In this document: piece by piece, positions 55,095-64,000 of the stretch
Position numbering within the stretch: position 1 is the stretch's first letter
Layout: every line of letters begins with the position of its first letter
NCBI RefSeq assembly: GCF_963678975.1
Contig: NC_089279.1
Span: 32,514,660 to 32,578,659 of the forward strand
Direction of reading: 5' to 3'
Source of the DNA: Dysidea avara
Taxonomy: Eukaryota > Porifera > Demospongiae > Dictyoceratida > Dysideidae
DNA length: 64,000 nucleotides
The notes under the pieces: model-generated
What the model saw: the letters and a program-made list of their open reading frames with translations, nothing else
Databases searched by the model: none
Told to the model about the DNA's origin: nothing
Position numbers and translations under genes: made by a program

Positions 55095-56324
55095 AAGTTG
55101 AATCATTCCAAAAGGTACATCCAGTCCTTAAATCTTATAGTTTCTTTGCAACCTACAAAACAAAGTTATTTAACAAGTAAAAAAAAAGGTTTGATGACAA
55201 AATTATGATACACTGACTAGTACAGTTGTACCGGGTGTCCTGTCTAACTCCTCAGCAATACTTCTCCTTTTGGCTGGCTTCAGTGAATTGTATTACTCAC
55301 ACAAGTCTCCATCTCACATTCTATAAACCACAATCACTATAGTAACCTTAGCCAATCAATAACAGTCTGCAGTTTTCTATTCAAATCCCTGCTACAAACA
55401 ACCAATATTTGTTATGGTTGACAGTTACTGCCTAGCATGTGAAATAATAACTTGACAGTGTACAAGCGTCATAAAAGTGTCAAGCAGACATTAAAGGTAT
55501 TTTGCTGAAATCATTCTCAGATTCAATTCCAGAGGGTCTAATTTATGGTGGCCCACCCCTAGTTTGGCATCTACACGCACTGGCGTATGCCATCTTGACT
55601 ACATCCCTTGATACACACAGCTGAAAATGTAGCACTGCAGATCACTGGTCAGCAACTGCAGGGCATATTTTGTTTTGGTCTGCAGTCACTGCAGTGCATA
55701 ACTTCTTCGTTATTTTGAGCATTGGCCAATATACTGGTAAAGTGGAGTTCTCAAGCAGAACATATATAGTCTCAAATATACCTTTACATCAAGGCTAGGA
55801 TGGTAAATCTGACTGTTCTATTACAGTATTTGCACTTCATTGCTCTATTAGTGTACTACTACACTACCTTAATAGGATAGCAAAATGATTGATATGCTAG
55901 GTGATCTCTGCGACACAAGGCTGGTAGCTTTGCCCTCATGTACATCTGAAGGTGTTGTAAAAAGTCAATATCCTGCAGCAGAAAACAAGTGGGGTGACTA
56001 ATAATCATGTGATAAAAATCACACACCTCACAAGATGAGAAAGGCACTAACATTCCACCAGTTCCTGATAATGTGGTGTAGCCAATAGCTTCTGAACCCC
56101 TTAGGGTAGCTTTCTCCAGTGAGTTCCCTATCTCTCCAACATGTATTGTAGCTATACAATCAGCCTGTGTGAACAATACTATCATAAACAATTGACATGA
56201 TGTGGTTTATAGGTTAAAGTATGGAATATTGTTAATGCTATTTCAGTGAACAAGTTCTTTAGCTAATAAGCTATTGCTTGAAACACTAACATAAGCTTTA
56301 GGTTCACTATCTATGGTTAAAATA

Positions 56325-56973
56325 TGTGACCGTCTCAGCAAAAACCCGACTTGTTCGCACAAGCATGCGTATTGAGAAAAACAAAATTTAAAAATAATTC
56401 GTAAAATTACGCATGCCATAAAGAAAAATATGCAAATTTTTATCGGGCCAGTATTCGAAGAAGGAAGACTCAAATCGATTAAAACTATGTACCATCTTAT
56501 TCGCCTGCTCATGGAGAGTTCGAAAATCTTTATTTTGTTTCTGTAGCTTCAACGGTATGCGTGTCACGTACATTTGTTTACAATGCGGTAAATGTAAACA
56601 AGATCATCATCGTTTCTTCTACAAACCGTTTTCATATCCATATGCGCAAGTGTCTACAGGACTAACATTATACCTTGGCTGATGTGCTGCTCCATAGTGA
56701 ACATTTTAAGCCAAATTGCAACGTTGCAGACTAATCCAAATGGACGTTATGACTGCGAATGTAAGTGCCTGTAGTTTATTTTCAGTATAGTCACTGTACA
56801 AATCGATTATCTTACTCTTCCTACTGTCTAGTGCTATAATTTCAAAACTACACACCACAGAAGGCTGAAACTTTGGTGATCTATTCCTTGGACACTGCTA
56901 ATAATGCTGCGTAAATAAATTTAAAAAAAATTTAATTGTGCGAACAAGTCGGGTTTTTGCTGAGACGGTCACA
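56325..56973. mobile_element. Tc1/mariner-like element (TGTGACCGTCTC ends)
   Basis: TA, TGTGACCGTCTCAGCAAAAA then CCCGACTTGTTCGCAC at the left; an almost perfect inverse (GTGCGAACAAGTCGGG...GACGGTCACA) at the right. It is 649 bp. An old relative without clear ends lies at 58430-59010. Located in an SF3B3 pseudogene intron; frames within are not gene-like. Confidence 0.85.
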
Positions 56974-57004
56974 CATAGCAAGTATTGTAGTTTGATCTTC
57001 AGAG

Positions 57005-57495
57005 TAGTGATGCACTGATACCACTTTTTCATTTTCACTACTGATCCGATACCGATACATTTGAGGCCGGAAATGGTCGATACCGATCCGATACCAATAT
57101 TTTGCCCCACAGGCATTTCTCACAAGAACCAGCTAGTGATTTAGCTTACTAAACTCATTTGCTAATGTCATCAACTGCAGTTGGCTGGTTTTGTGGCTAT
57201 CAATTATGCAAAGATAATAGTTTATGGCTTCAATGAATCTTATTTCGTGGCTTACTTCAGTTTCCACTGTACAAATAATGCCAGTGGCTGGCTTCTTTTA
57301 AGGAATTCATGGCTTATATCAGCTTTTGTTCAACTCCGTTCGATGCGCTATGTATGCCGCCATCTTGATAAGTAATTAAATGATGTCATTTAAAGTATCG
57401 GTTGGTATCGGGCATTTATAGCTTTACCGATACAAGTCTGATACTGCCAAAATAGGGCCGATACTGATACTAGTATCGGTATCGGTGCATCACTA
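57005..57495. mobile_element. hAT-like MITE with CTTCAGAG TSD
   Basis: TAGTGATGCACTGATACC and GGTATCGGTGCATCACTA ends, flanked by CTTCAGAG (56997-57004, 57496-57503). Subterminal ATCGGTATCGG repeats. The empty site is in the neighbouring intron repeat at about 58250 (GATCTTCAGATCTTGG). Its right 360 bp are duplicated at 63337-63717. Confidence 0.9.
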
Positions 57496-58244
57496 CTTCA
57501 GAGATCTTAGGGGATAATTGTCATCACTTAACAATAAAGTGATCAAGACTAGCAAATATCAACATCATTAGATCACTACTATGATGTTCCTTTAATACAC
57601 ACCCTATACACACCTTCTACGCTGCTCCACTCAACCAGCCACGACCTCATATTGTTCTGGTTCCAGTTGGGTCTTCATCTGATGTGCCTTGTGGTAACCG
57701 GATCTGTAGGGGTGTGAACAAACATAGCACCACACCCACTTTAAGTAGTGAAGAGGTGTGGCTTACCACTAAAACATTTCCAAACTTGTCAGCTGTTGCT
57801 ACCGTATTGAAGTCTAGTATTGTACTTGCTGTCATCCATCTAGAATACACTATTATATAGAAGCATAAAAGGCCTTTACAATTTCTACAAGTAGCTATAG
57901 AGGGATTGCACACAAGATTAATGGTAAACTGTTGTATATCCATTGCTTGTTGGACATTCTTAAGCTCTGAAGACAAAAGTTACAGCCATTAGTGTCCATC
58001 CTATTTTGTATCATTAAAAAATATACCACACAAATTTTAGACAAGCAACGGTTGCTAAGTGATTTTGTAACGCACACCACAATATTTGCTTGTATACAAA
58101 CCCTCTATTAAGTAATGTACTTACAAAGGCTCTCCCTACTATAAGTACTATAAAGACTTTCACCACCGAACTTTTTGACAGATGTACAGCACATTTTAAA
58201 TCAAGATACATATACAAGCTTTATATTAATGATAAATATTGTAG

Positions 58245-58330
58245 TGTGATCTTCAGATCTTGGTGGATAATTGTCATCACTTAACAGTGAAGTGATCAAG
58301 ACTAGCAAATATCAACATCACTAGATCACA
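58245..58330 (+). repeat. Intron repeat shared with 57496-57580
   Basis: ATAATTGTCATCACTTAACA then GTGATCAAGACTAGCAAATA then TCAACATCA occur here, at 57512-57570 and again at 63735-63792. Duplication within the SF3B3 intron region. Confidence 0.75.
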
Positions 58331-58429
58331 TTAAGCTCCTATTCTTCAAGAAATTGCTATTATCAAAGTTGCACAGGTAGGTAAGTTTAGAAGTGCTATT
58401 GAGCAATTATATTCTTGGTTGGTTACTTT

Positions 58430-59010
58430 GATATTTGTAACCAAATTTTGGAAAACCATCGATATACGCACAATAGTACTTCCGTAATAAAATGCATTTA
58501 AAAACTATGGGTAAAAACACAAGCTCCAGAAAAAAATTATGCAAGTTTTTATTGCCTCACTGGTGGGCGAATTAAGCCTCCAATGGATAAATCCTGGGCA
58601 TCATCGTGTTCGCCTGTTCATAGGGAGTACAAAAATATTTGTTCCATCTCCATATACAAAAGGATTTCAAAGTTACAGACGTTTGTTTACATTGCGGTGA
58701 CGAAAGAATTTACCGATGATCGTTTTTCAGTGAATTTGCCATCCTTCTCGAACACAGAAGCATGCCTGGGGAAACACCTATACCTTGGTGGATGCACAAA
58801 TTCATGGTGAACACAATGAGCCAAGATTCAATTCCATACGTCATTGTATCAGTAAGTTATGATGAGCGCCTGTAGATTCTTTTCTCAATAGCTTCTGTAC
58901 ACATCAATTTATTTGCTCGTCTGGCTGTCTAGTGCTGTATTTCCAACGCTTAGGAAGCTGAAACTTAGCTAGTCCATTCCTCTGTCCCTGTAGAAAACAA
59001 AGAATAAATA
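58430..59010. repeat. Diverged relative of the 56325-56973 element
   Basis: Shared blocks in the same order: TGTTTACATTGCGGTGACG against TGTTTACAATGCGGTAAATG, TATACCTTGGTGGATG against TATACCTTGGCTGATG, CTGTCTAGTGCTGTATTTCC against CTGTCTAGTGCTATAATTTC. Ends are decayed. It lies in the region where SF3B3 exons are missing. Confidence 0.65.
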
Positions 59011-59839
59011 AAATGCATTTTGAAAATTGTGCAGATATCGACGGTTTTATAAAATTAGGTCACGTTTTGTCTTTCATACATGTGTTCGTGCACACAGAGG
59101 AAATCATGGAATATTTCAGAAATACAGCCTGCCTTACCCCTTACCAAAGAAGTTCAAAATGTGACTACCAACCTACCACTCAAAGAATTCGCAAAAACTT
59201 ATCTACGTAGTTATCTTCAAACAAAAGAAAAAAACTTTGCTGTATAGTGTAAGAAACTCACAATGTGGACTTCTGTGGACACAATTGTTCCAGTCACATA
59301 TAAAATGCAAGAAAAATGCTTAGTGTGAGTTCTACAGTGTATAAGGCATGCTGGATATAGCAGTGAACAGGTTAGTGACCCATTAAAAGCAACACATTCA
59401 ATTTCTATATCAAATATATTGCTAAGATTTATTGAGTCTAAAATGAAGTGAAAAGTGTGCACATCCTGTGGCCCTTATATTGCTGAACCAACTGAAGATA
59501 CACTCCTTTCAAAATTTTCAGTGGCTAAAGTCAAAGAGCATACACTAGTGGTGAGGTCATGCTGAGACAATGCAATAGAATAAGTGGGTGGGGCTCACCA
59601 CGTACACTAGCTCAAACATACTACCATCAGGAGCAAGTCGGTAGACAATTAAACAACCACCTGAACAGAAATGCAGATTGAGAATATAGTCTCTTGCAGT
59701 ACCAACAACCACAAACCATCCCATATCACCATGAGTAGCAAACTGGCAAACCGTCAAACTACAAGAAACACTCAATCAGCAACACTACCACAGCTTCAAC
59801 CAAGTATACCTAAATGCTGCTTCATTTTGTTCTAGTTAT

Positions 59840-60034
59840 TCTTATCCTCTTTACCAGTTAGGCACTGGAGGGCGTACACAGAAGGCAGAGCCTGTACGAT
59901 GTGTTTACCCATAGCCAAGGAGAATCTTTGAGCTAAATATCCTAAAGTGAAATGGGACAAATACCTAGAAGGGCTGAAAAAAGCCAACCCCATCATGACC
60001 TGATCCGCGGGCCACCCAGTTCCAACTAACTGTA
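59840..60034 (-). mobile_element. Retroposon inserted in an SF3B3 pseudogene exon
   Basis: About 195 bp split an exon: QLV is encoded before and LEQNEAAF directly after. In minus sense it starts near GGTGGCCCGCGGATCAGG and ends GTGCCTAACTGG then AAAGAGGATAAGAATAA. Its 3' part is shared with 7789-7850. The tail suggests retroposition (SINE or LINE end). Confidence 0.7.
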
Positions 60035-60282
60035 GGATTTTCCCCTCGGTGGGATGCATCAGTCTGACGCAAGATGCCCACATACCAGCTCCTGCTTTGG
60101 GTGCTCCAAACATTGACTCTGGAAGATCTTCTGAGAGGAAATCTTGTGCCATCTGAGCAGCAGCTCCTTGTTCACCTTCTCCAGCACTCTGGATCATCTC
60201 CTAATGATCAGGCATTAGAACATGTCATCTACAATACAGTTACATAGGACAAAACAGCAACCACACATTCGTACCACACACG

Positions 60283-60322
60283 CATGCATGCACGCACGCA
60301 CACACACACACACACACATCCT
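60283..60322 (+). repeat. CA microsatellite
   Basis: GCATGCACGCACGCACACAC then more CA units, about 11 CA pairs, in an SF3B3 pseudogene intron. Confidence 0.85.
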
Positions 60323-61278
60323 CAGATATACAGAGCCATTCCATCAGTTCTATATCAGACTGGGGCGGCGAATATCTCATCATTGGAAACACAAACTGTA
60401 TTTACATCCTTGAGAAATCTCACCTCAACCATTAATCTTTTCCTTGCAATTTGGTGGCCTCAGTGAAAGCATTGTGATCTGTTTCTATGACAACCAGCTT
60501 AGAAGAGGGAGGGTGGATGACAAACTTGCGAGGTGTGTACCATAACAGCGTGGACACCTGGTTGAACACTACTCCTAACTTCTTAAGAGCCAGAATCCTG
60601 TAAATAATGCCAAATAAAAGTAATTCTGTCATAATTCACAGCACAAGAGTCTAGCTTTTTCAGAAGTATTACATCCAAACCAAAGGGTCACACTTGCACT
60701 GGTAAAAACTAGTACATAAACATTCCTTAGTACTGTATGTGGGAACAACTTAGCACCTCAGAGCAATATAGCCAGTCATTCATAATATATTCAGACTGGG
60801 GCGGCATATATCTCATCACCGGTAACTAATACTTACTACACATAACAACCAATAATTAAGACACAGTACACAACATCAGACAATTGTACAGTTAGATCAC
60901 ATTAGGGTGTTAGCTGAGATAGCCACAATGCCCTCAGTGCAATGTTCCGATGAGAAACAACTGGCATATTCTAGTAGATCATAACTGAGAGGTGTTAAAT
61001 GAAAGCGTGACTGGTAGGTGCAACTTAGCCATGACCGACTAGAAATGGCAAGCACCTATAGGGATATGATGACACACACAACACAAAGAATGACACCACG
61101 TGTTCATGCCCTGGAGTAACAACCAGCAGGATGAACTGACTATCATTATATACGTATTTGCCATTTCTGAAGCCAGTGATACCAGCAGTTAAATTAATTA
61201 TGATCCAGATTGGAGCTATTTGTGTGCTTTTAACCCACATTATACACTTGTCACAGCTATATAGCTATATCTATATAT

Positions 61279-61544
61279 ATATTAAAAATTATAAATTTAA
61301 AAATAAAGTAGGAATCCAAGCGATAAAAAGTAGTGAAACATGAGAAGAACGATGGTAGCTATTACAGCATAGCTCGGTGGGAAATCCCTACTTTGGCATG
61401 ATATAGTCATTAGTTTGTGTTCAATGCCAAAGTAGGAATTTCCCACCGAGCTATGCTGTAATAGCTACCATCGATCTTCTCATGTTTCACTACTTTTTAT
61501 CACTTGGATTCCTACTTAATTTTTTAAGTTATAATTTTTAATAT
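61279..61544. repeat. Near-perfect palindrome, about 120-bp arms
   Basis: AAAGTAGGAATCCAAGCGAT then AAAAAGTAGTGAAACATGAG then TAGCTATTACAGCATAGCTC is mirrored almost base for base by 61425-61544 around a 45-bp centre. The arm motif AAAAAGTA-TGAAACA links it to the foldbacks at 36425 and 39962. High arm identity suggests recent origin. Confidence 0.85.
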
Positions 61545-62698
61545 ACTAGTTTGTTTAGTTTTTTTGTTAAGGCATACAGCTAGCTATAAACATGTGACTG
61601 TTCTATTAGGGTGACTGCTGTGTTAGAGTATCTCAAGGCAGCCTGCAAAATGTGCGCTTGCCCAAAAAGGGGTGTGGTTTTGATCGATTATAGAGTATGT
61701 CAAGTCAGCCTTCCAAATTGAAGGTGTGTGGTCACTCAAATACAGCTAGTGCAAAAGGGGTTTGTCATCGTGGTTTCAATCGATAGATCGATAATGCGTA
61801 GAATGAAGAATGGGCGTGATCCTGTGATCTATTGTTAAGCTATCTAGTACCAGTACCTCCGTACAGTACCCTCCATCATAGATTATATCAGTAAGGAATA
61901 TAATCTATTCCTCTGTACAGTAGCGTAGTCTAAGTCTAAGCGCCTTAAATAATCTTGTGGCGCCTATTATGCTGCTTAAAGAAAGTGATGATACGGAAAA
62001 TTAACGCCTCGATATGGTTCGTTGGATGAAGAAGAAGACAAGCAGCCTGATTGAAGATAAAAGAAAAGACCAGGCACAGAGGGCACACACTCGTCGGAAC
62101 CCCAAAAGGCATATCCCACTGGTGAGTTTGTTATTGTTGCATAAAATGGTGGCCGTGCACTGCTTCGTTTGGCCTCTAGGCTTGCGACTGTGGTCAGTCA
62201 GGCAGTCAGTCTAAAATTCAAAGTTTTGGCAATTTTTAAATTCTGTATCTGGCCACCCGTAAACATTTTGTTATATTTAGTGCTGTTTTATGTATTATAT
62301 GGACTAGTACTATTCCATAAAGGTGATTTTTGTCAAGATATCTCTAGGATGATTTTTAAAGGCGGGATTTTGGGCGGCGTGCGAAAATTTCACATGGATT
62401 CCTACTTAAATGGTACCGTACCGTTTGATATATATATATAGTGTACATGTCATGCCTTTCTTTAGTTCATTTTAAAAATCTATAATATCTTATAGCTAAT
62501 TACTAGCTGTATTGTTATATCACAGTGAGTGTAGCTAGCTGTTTATTTAACACAAAACTACCTTTTGTTTAGCGTGTTGCAAAGCATGTGTGACATGCAT
62601 GCATGGCTGTAAGAGCAGATAGCAAAAGTTAATTAGGTGCATGAAGGGCTTAAGTAGCATGGCTGGTTGAGAGTGAGAAGCATTCTTACCATGCAAAG
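61545..62698. other. Mostly unassigned; motif copies and a possible first exon
   Basis: Two 28-bp motif relics in tandem (61596-61633). The stretch 61930-62115 is unusual in having a clean start and donor (see separate entry). GGATTCCTACTTAA at about 62396 repeats a piece of the palindrome end. Otherwise nothing recognised. Confidence 0.45.
62014..62120 (+). CDS. Candidate first exon, unknown basic peptide
   Basis: ATG at 62014 opens a basic frame (MVRWMKKKTSSLIEDKRKDQ, later RRNPKRHIPL) that meets a good donor CACTG|GTGAGT at about 62121. It could be the first exon of a gene running right, or a LINE ORF relic. No partner exon found; family unknown. Confidence 0.25.
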
Positions 62699-63228
62699 CT
62701 AGTCTCGTGCCCAGCCGGGCTCGCGCTAATGTGCAAACACCGTCTGGTGACAATGCTCGAGTTTCTTGGGCCCTGAAGTGCGATCCAGCCAAAATATTGG
62801 CTGGCCAATCAGAATCGAGGAGTTGCATAATCGGTTTAAAACAGTGAAAAACCATTCGAAAATAGCTAGGAATAAAGTAAAACTCAGAATAGGGCGTTTT
62901 TTAGATGCGATCTCTTCATTTATTGTATTACTAGAGGGTAGCGTTTCATTTTTGGTGAAACGTCGAGTCACGATTCATAAAGTGAGATTGGAAAAAACAA
63001 CTTGACAACAAACATTTTGAACAACCTTGGTGAGTAACTTCTGATAAATGGCTTTAAATCATCTCCTTTTTCGTCTACTTCCAATACATTCATGCGATTA
63101 TGCAACTCGTCAATTCTGATTGGCCAGCCAATATTTTGGCTGGATAGCACTTCCGGGCCCAAGAAACTCGAGTATTGTCACCAGACGGTGTTTGCGCATT
63201 AGCGCGAGCCCGGCTGGGCACGAGACTA
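62699..63228. mobile_element. hAT-like MITE with ATGCAAAG TSD
   Basis: CTAGTCTCGTGCCCAGCCGG then GCTCGCGCTAATG and a near-exact inverse at 63183-63228, flanked by ATGCAAAG (62691-62698, 63229-63236). Arms are about 120 bp, including CACCGTCTGGTGACAATGCT and ATTGGCTGGCCAATCAGAAT. Frames on both strands inside are arm read-through. Confidence 0.9.
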
Positions 63229-63336
63229 ATGCAAAGCATGCTCTATCAAGGGAGTCTGGGGGAATACCCCCAACAGGACAGTTGAAGAGTAGTCTTCTGA
63301 AATTGATTTTGGTAACAAAGGTGACTGAATTTTACT

Positions 63337-64000
63337 AGCGATTTAGCTTACTAAACTCATTTGCTAATGTCATCAACTGCAGTTGGCTGGTTTTATGGCT
63401 ATCAATTATGCAAAGATAACAGTTTATGGCTTCAATGAATCTTATTTCATGGCTTACTTCAGTTTCCACTGTACTAATAATGCTAGTGGTTGGCTTCTTT
63501 TAAGGAATTCATGGCTTACATCAGCTTTTGTTCAACTCCTTTCAATGTGCTATGTACGCCGCCATCTTGATAAGTAATTAAATGATGTCAATTAAAGTAT
63601 CGGTTGGTATCGGGCATTTATAGCTTTACCGATACAAGTCCGATACCGCCAAAATAGAGCCGATACCGCCAAAATAGGGCCGATACCGATACTAGTATCG
63701 GTAATGGTGCATCACTACTTCAGAGATCTTAGGGGATAATTGTCATCACTTAACAATAAAGTGATCAAGACTAGCAAATATCAACATCATTAGATCACTA
63801 CTATGATGTTCCTTTAATACACACCCTATACACACCTTCTATGCTGCTCCACTCAACCAGCCACAACCCCATATTGTTCTGGTTCCAGTTGGGTCTTCAT
63901 CTGATGTGCCTTGTGGTAACCGGATCTGTAGGGGTGTGAACAAACATAGCACCACACCCACTTTAAGTAGTGAAGAGGTGTGGCTTACCACTGAAACATT
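63337..64000 (-). repeat. Segmental duplicate of 57137 onward (partial SF3B3 locus)
   Basis: From GATTTAGCTTACTAAACTCA the sequence follows 57137-57800 almost base for base to the window end, including the right part of the hAT MITE and the SF3B3 exons. The left junction cuts the MITE, so this copy derives from a locus that already had the insertion. It includes a second GCCGATACCGCCAAAATAG unit near 63658 not present in the first copy. Confidence 0.9.
63836..63925 (-). pseudogene. SF3B3: SF3B3 exon, second copy
   Basis: Acceptor CCCTACAG, then IRLPQGTSDEDPTGTRTIWG, to donor AAG|GTGTGT; 90 bp, same as 57703-57614. Here the Trp codon TGG is intact (TGA in the first copy), but both copies share a TAG four bases before the donor's AAG (63841-63839), where other SF3B3 proteins have Gln. 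The next exon upstream ends at 63989 (NVSV|GTAAGC) and continues beyond the window. Confidence 0.8.

Larger units (their letters stand above)
55095..61055 (-). pseudogene. SF3B3: SF3B3 (splicing factor 3B subunit 3) duplicated pseudogene, 3' part
   Basis: Intron-containing copy of the C-terminal third of SF3B3/SAP130, a WD40-like propeller subunit of the U2 snRNP SF3b complex. Exons (minus): 61055-60901 (SSRSWLS, QSRFHLTPLSY), 60597-60424 (YTPRKFVIHP), 60200-59810 (NLPESIFGAPKAG-like, EDLPESMFGAPKAGAG), 59758-about 59599, 57849-57767, 57703-57614, 56164-56027, 55972-55868, 55320-55232, 55152-about 55095. Splice sites are largely kept. Defects: 1-bp deletion near 60440; retroposon at 59840-60034; one or two exons missing between 59599 and 57849; TGA at 57649 and TAG at 57619; 2-bp deletion near 55314; TAA at 55295; TAA at 55137; final stop lost. 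The 5' exons are absent from the window. Confidence 0.88.

Noticed and set aside
55261-55320. Reassigned genetic code (UAR as Gln) to explain stops in SF3B3 exons
   Set aside because: The 1714-codon NLR exon fits the standard code, and the SF3B3 copy also has frameshifts and a TGA, which a code change would not explain.
57181-57375. 64-residue ORF duplicated at 63383-63577 as a conserved gene
   Set aside because: It lies inside a hAT-like MITE and was copied as part of the segmental duplication; conservation there does not imply coding.
59832-60197. 121-residue minus-strand ORF as one intact exon
   Set aside because: Only its first part is SF3B3; the remainder is read-through into a retroposon inserted in the exon.
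60222-60466. Two overlapping plus-strand ORFs with His/Thr runs
   Set aside because: They are translations of the CA microsatellite in two frames.
62547-63162. Overlapping ORFs on both strands with similar peptides
   Set aside because: They are translations of the two inverted arms of the MITE 62699-63228.

Overview
This window is nuclear DNA from an early-branching animal. A demosponge fits best: AT-rich sequence, introns, an NLR gene with Death-fold exons, a NACHT and a very large leucine-rich repeat (LRR) region, an F-box/LRR-type gene, and dense miniature transposons. The assignment to sponge is inference from family content. No bacterial operon, CRISPR array, rRNA gene or stand-alone tRNA gene was seen. 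About four fifths of the window is transposon-derived or unassigned.

Layout. 1-2200: a decayed CR1/L2-type LINE on the minus strand (PHD-finger ORF1, endonuclease start of ORF2), split by a MITE. 2300-17900: nested DNA transposons, several dated by exact target-site duplications (TSDs): hAT-like with 8-bp TSDs, Harbinger-like with TAA, Tc1/mariner-like with TA, and a 2.5-kb Mutator-like foldback with a 9-bp TSD. LINE reverse-transcriptase fragments and palindromes lie among them. 17990-21340: a 3.3-kb minisatellite of about 30-bp units. 21440-22205: a distinctive repeat tail whose older relative lies at 38440-38900. 23700-26850: two tandem decayed hAT transposases resembling the ZNF862-like group.

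27713-47464 (+) is the centre of the window. Four Death-fold exons, all of phase 1-1, precede a Thr/Ser linker exon and a single 5.1-kb exon encoding NACHT plus LRRs. The Death exons alternate in type (A-B-A-B), as if a two-exon cassette had been duplicated. The product would be a cytosolic pattern-recognition or cell-death receptor with several, possibly alternatively spliced, Death modules.

48307-50558 (+) is an F-box/LRR-like gene broken by a MITE, frameshifts and a stop. 51955-52480 (+) is the 3' end of a BEL/Pao pol gene. 53258-54475 is a large foldback. 55095-61055 (-) is an intron-containing, decayed copy of the 3' part of the spliceosomal gene SF3B3, with in-frame stops, frameshifts and a retroposon inside an exon. 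63337-64000 is a second, partial copy of part of that locus, running off the window edge.

Dispersed patterns: a 28-bp motif ending in TACTCTAATAGAGCAGTCAC occurs at more than a dozen sites in both orientations, sometimes in tandem. A second family is built around CCTATTATGC/GCATAATAGG. Only the NLR gene looks intact in this window.
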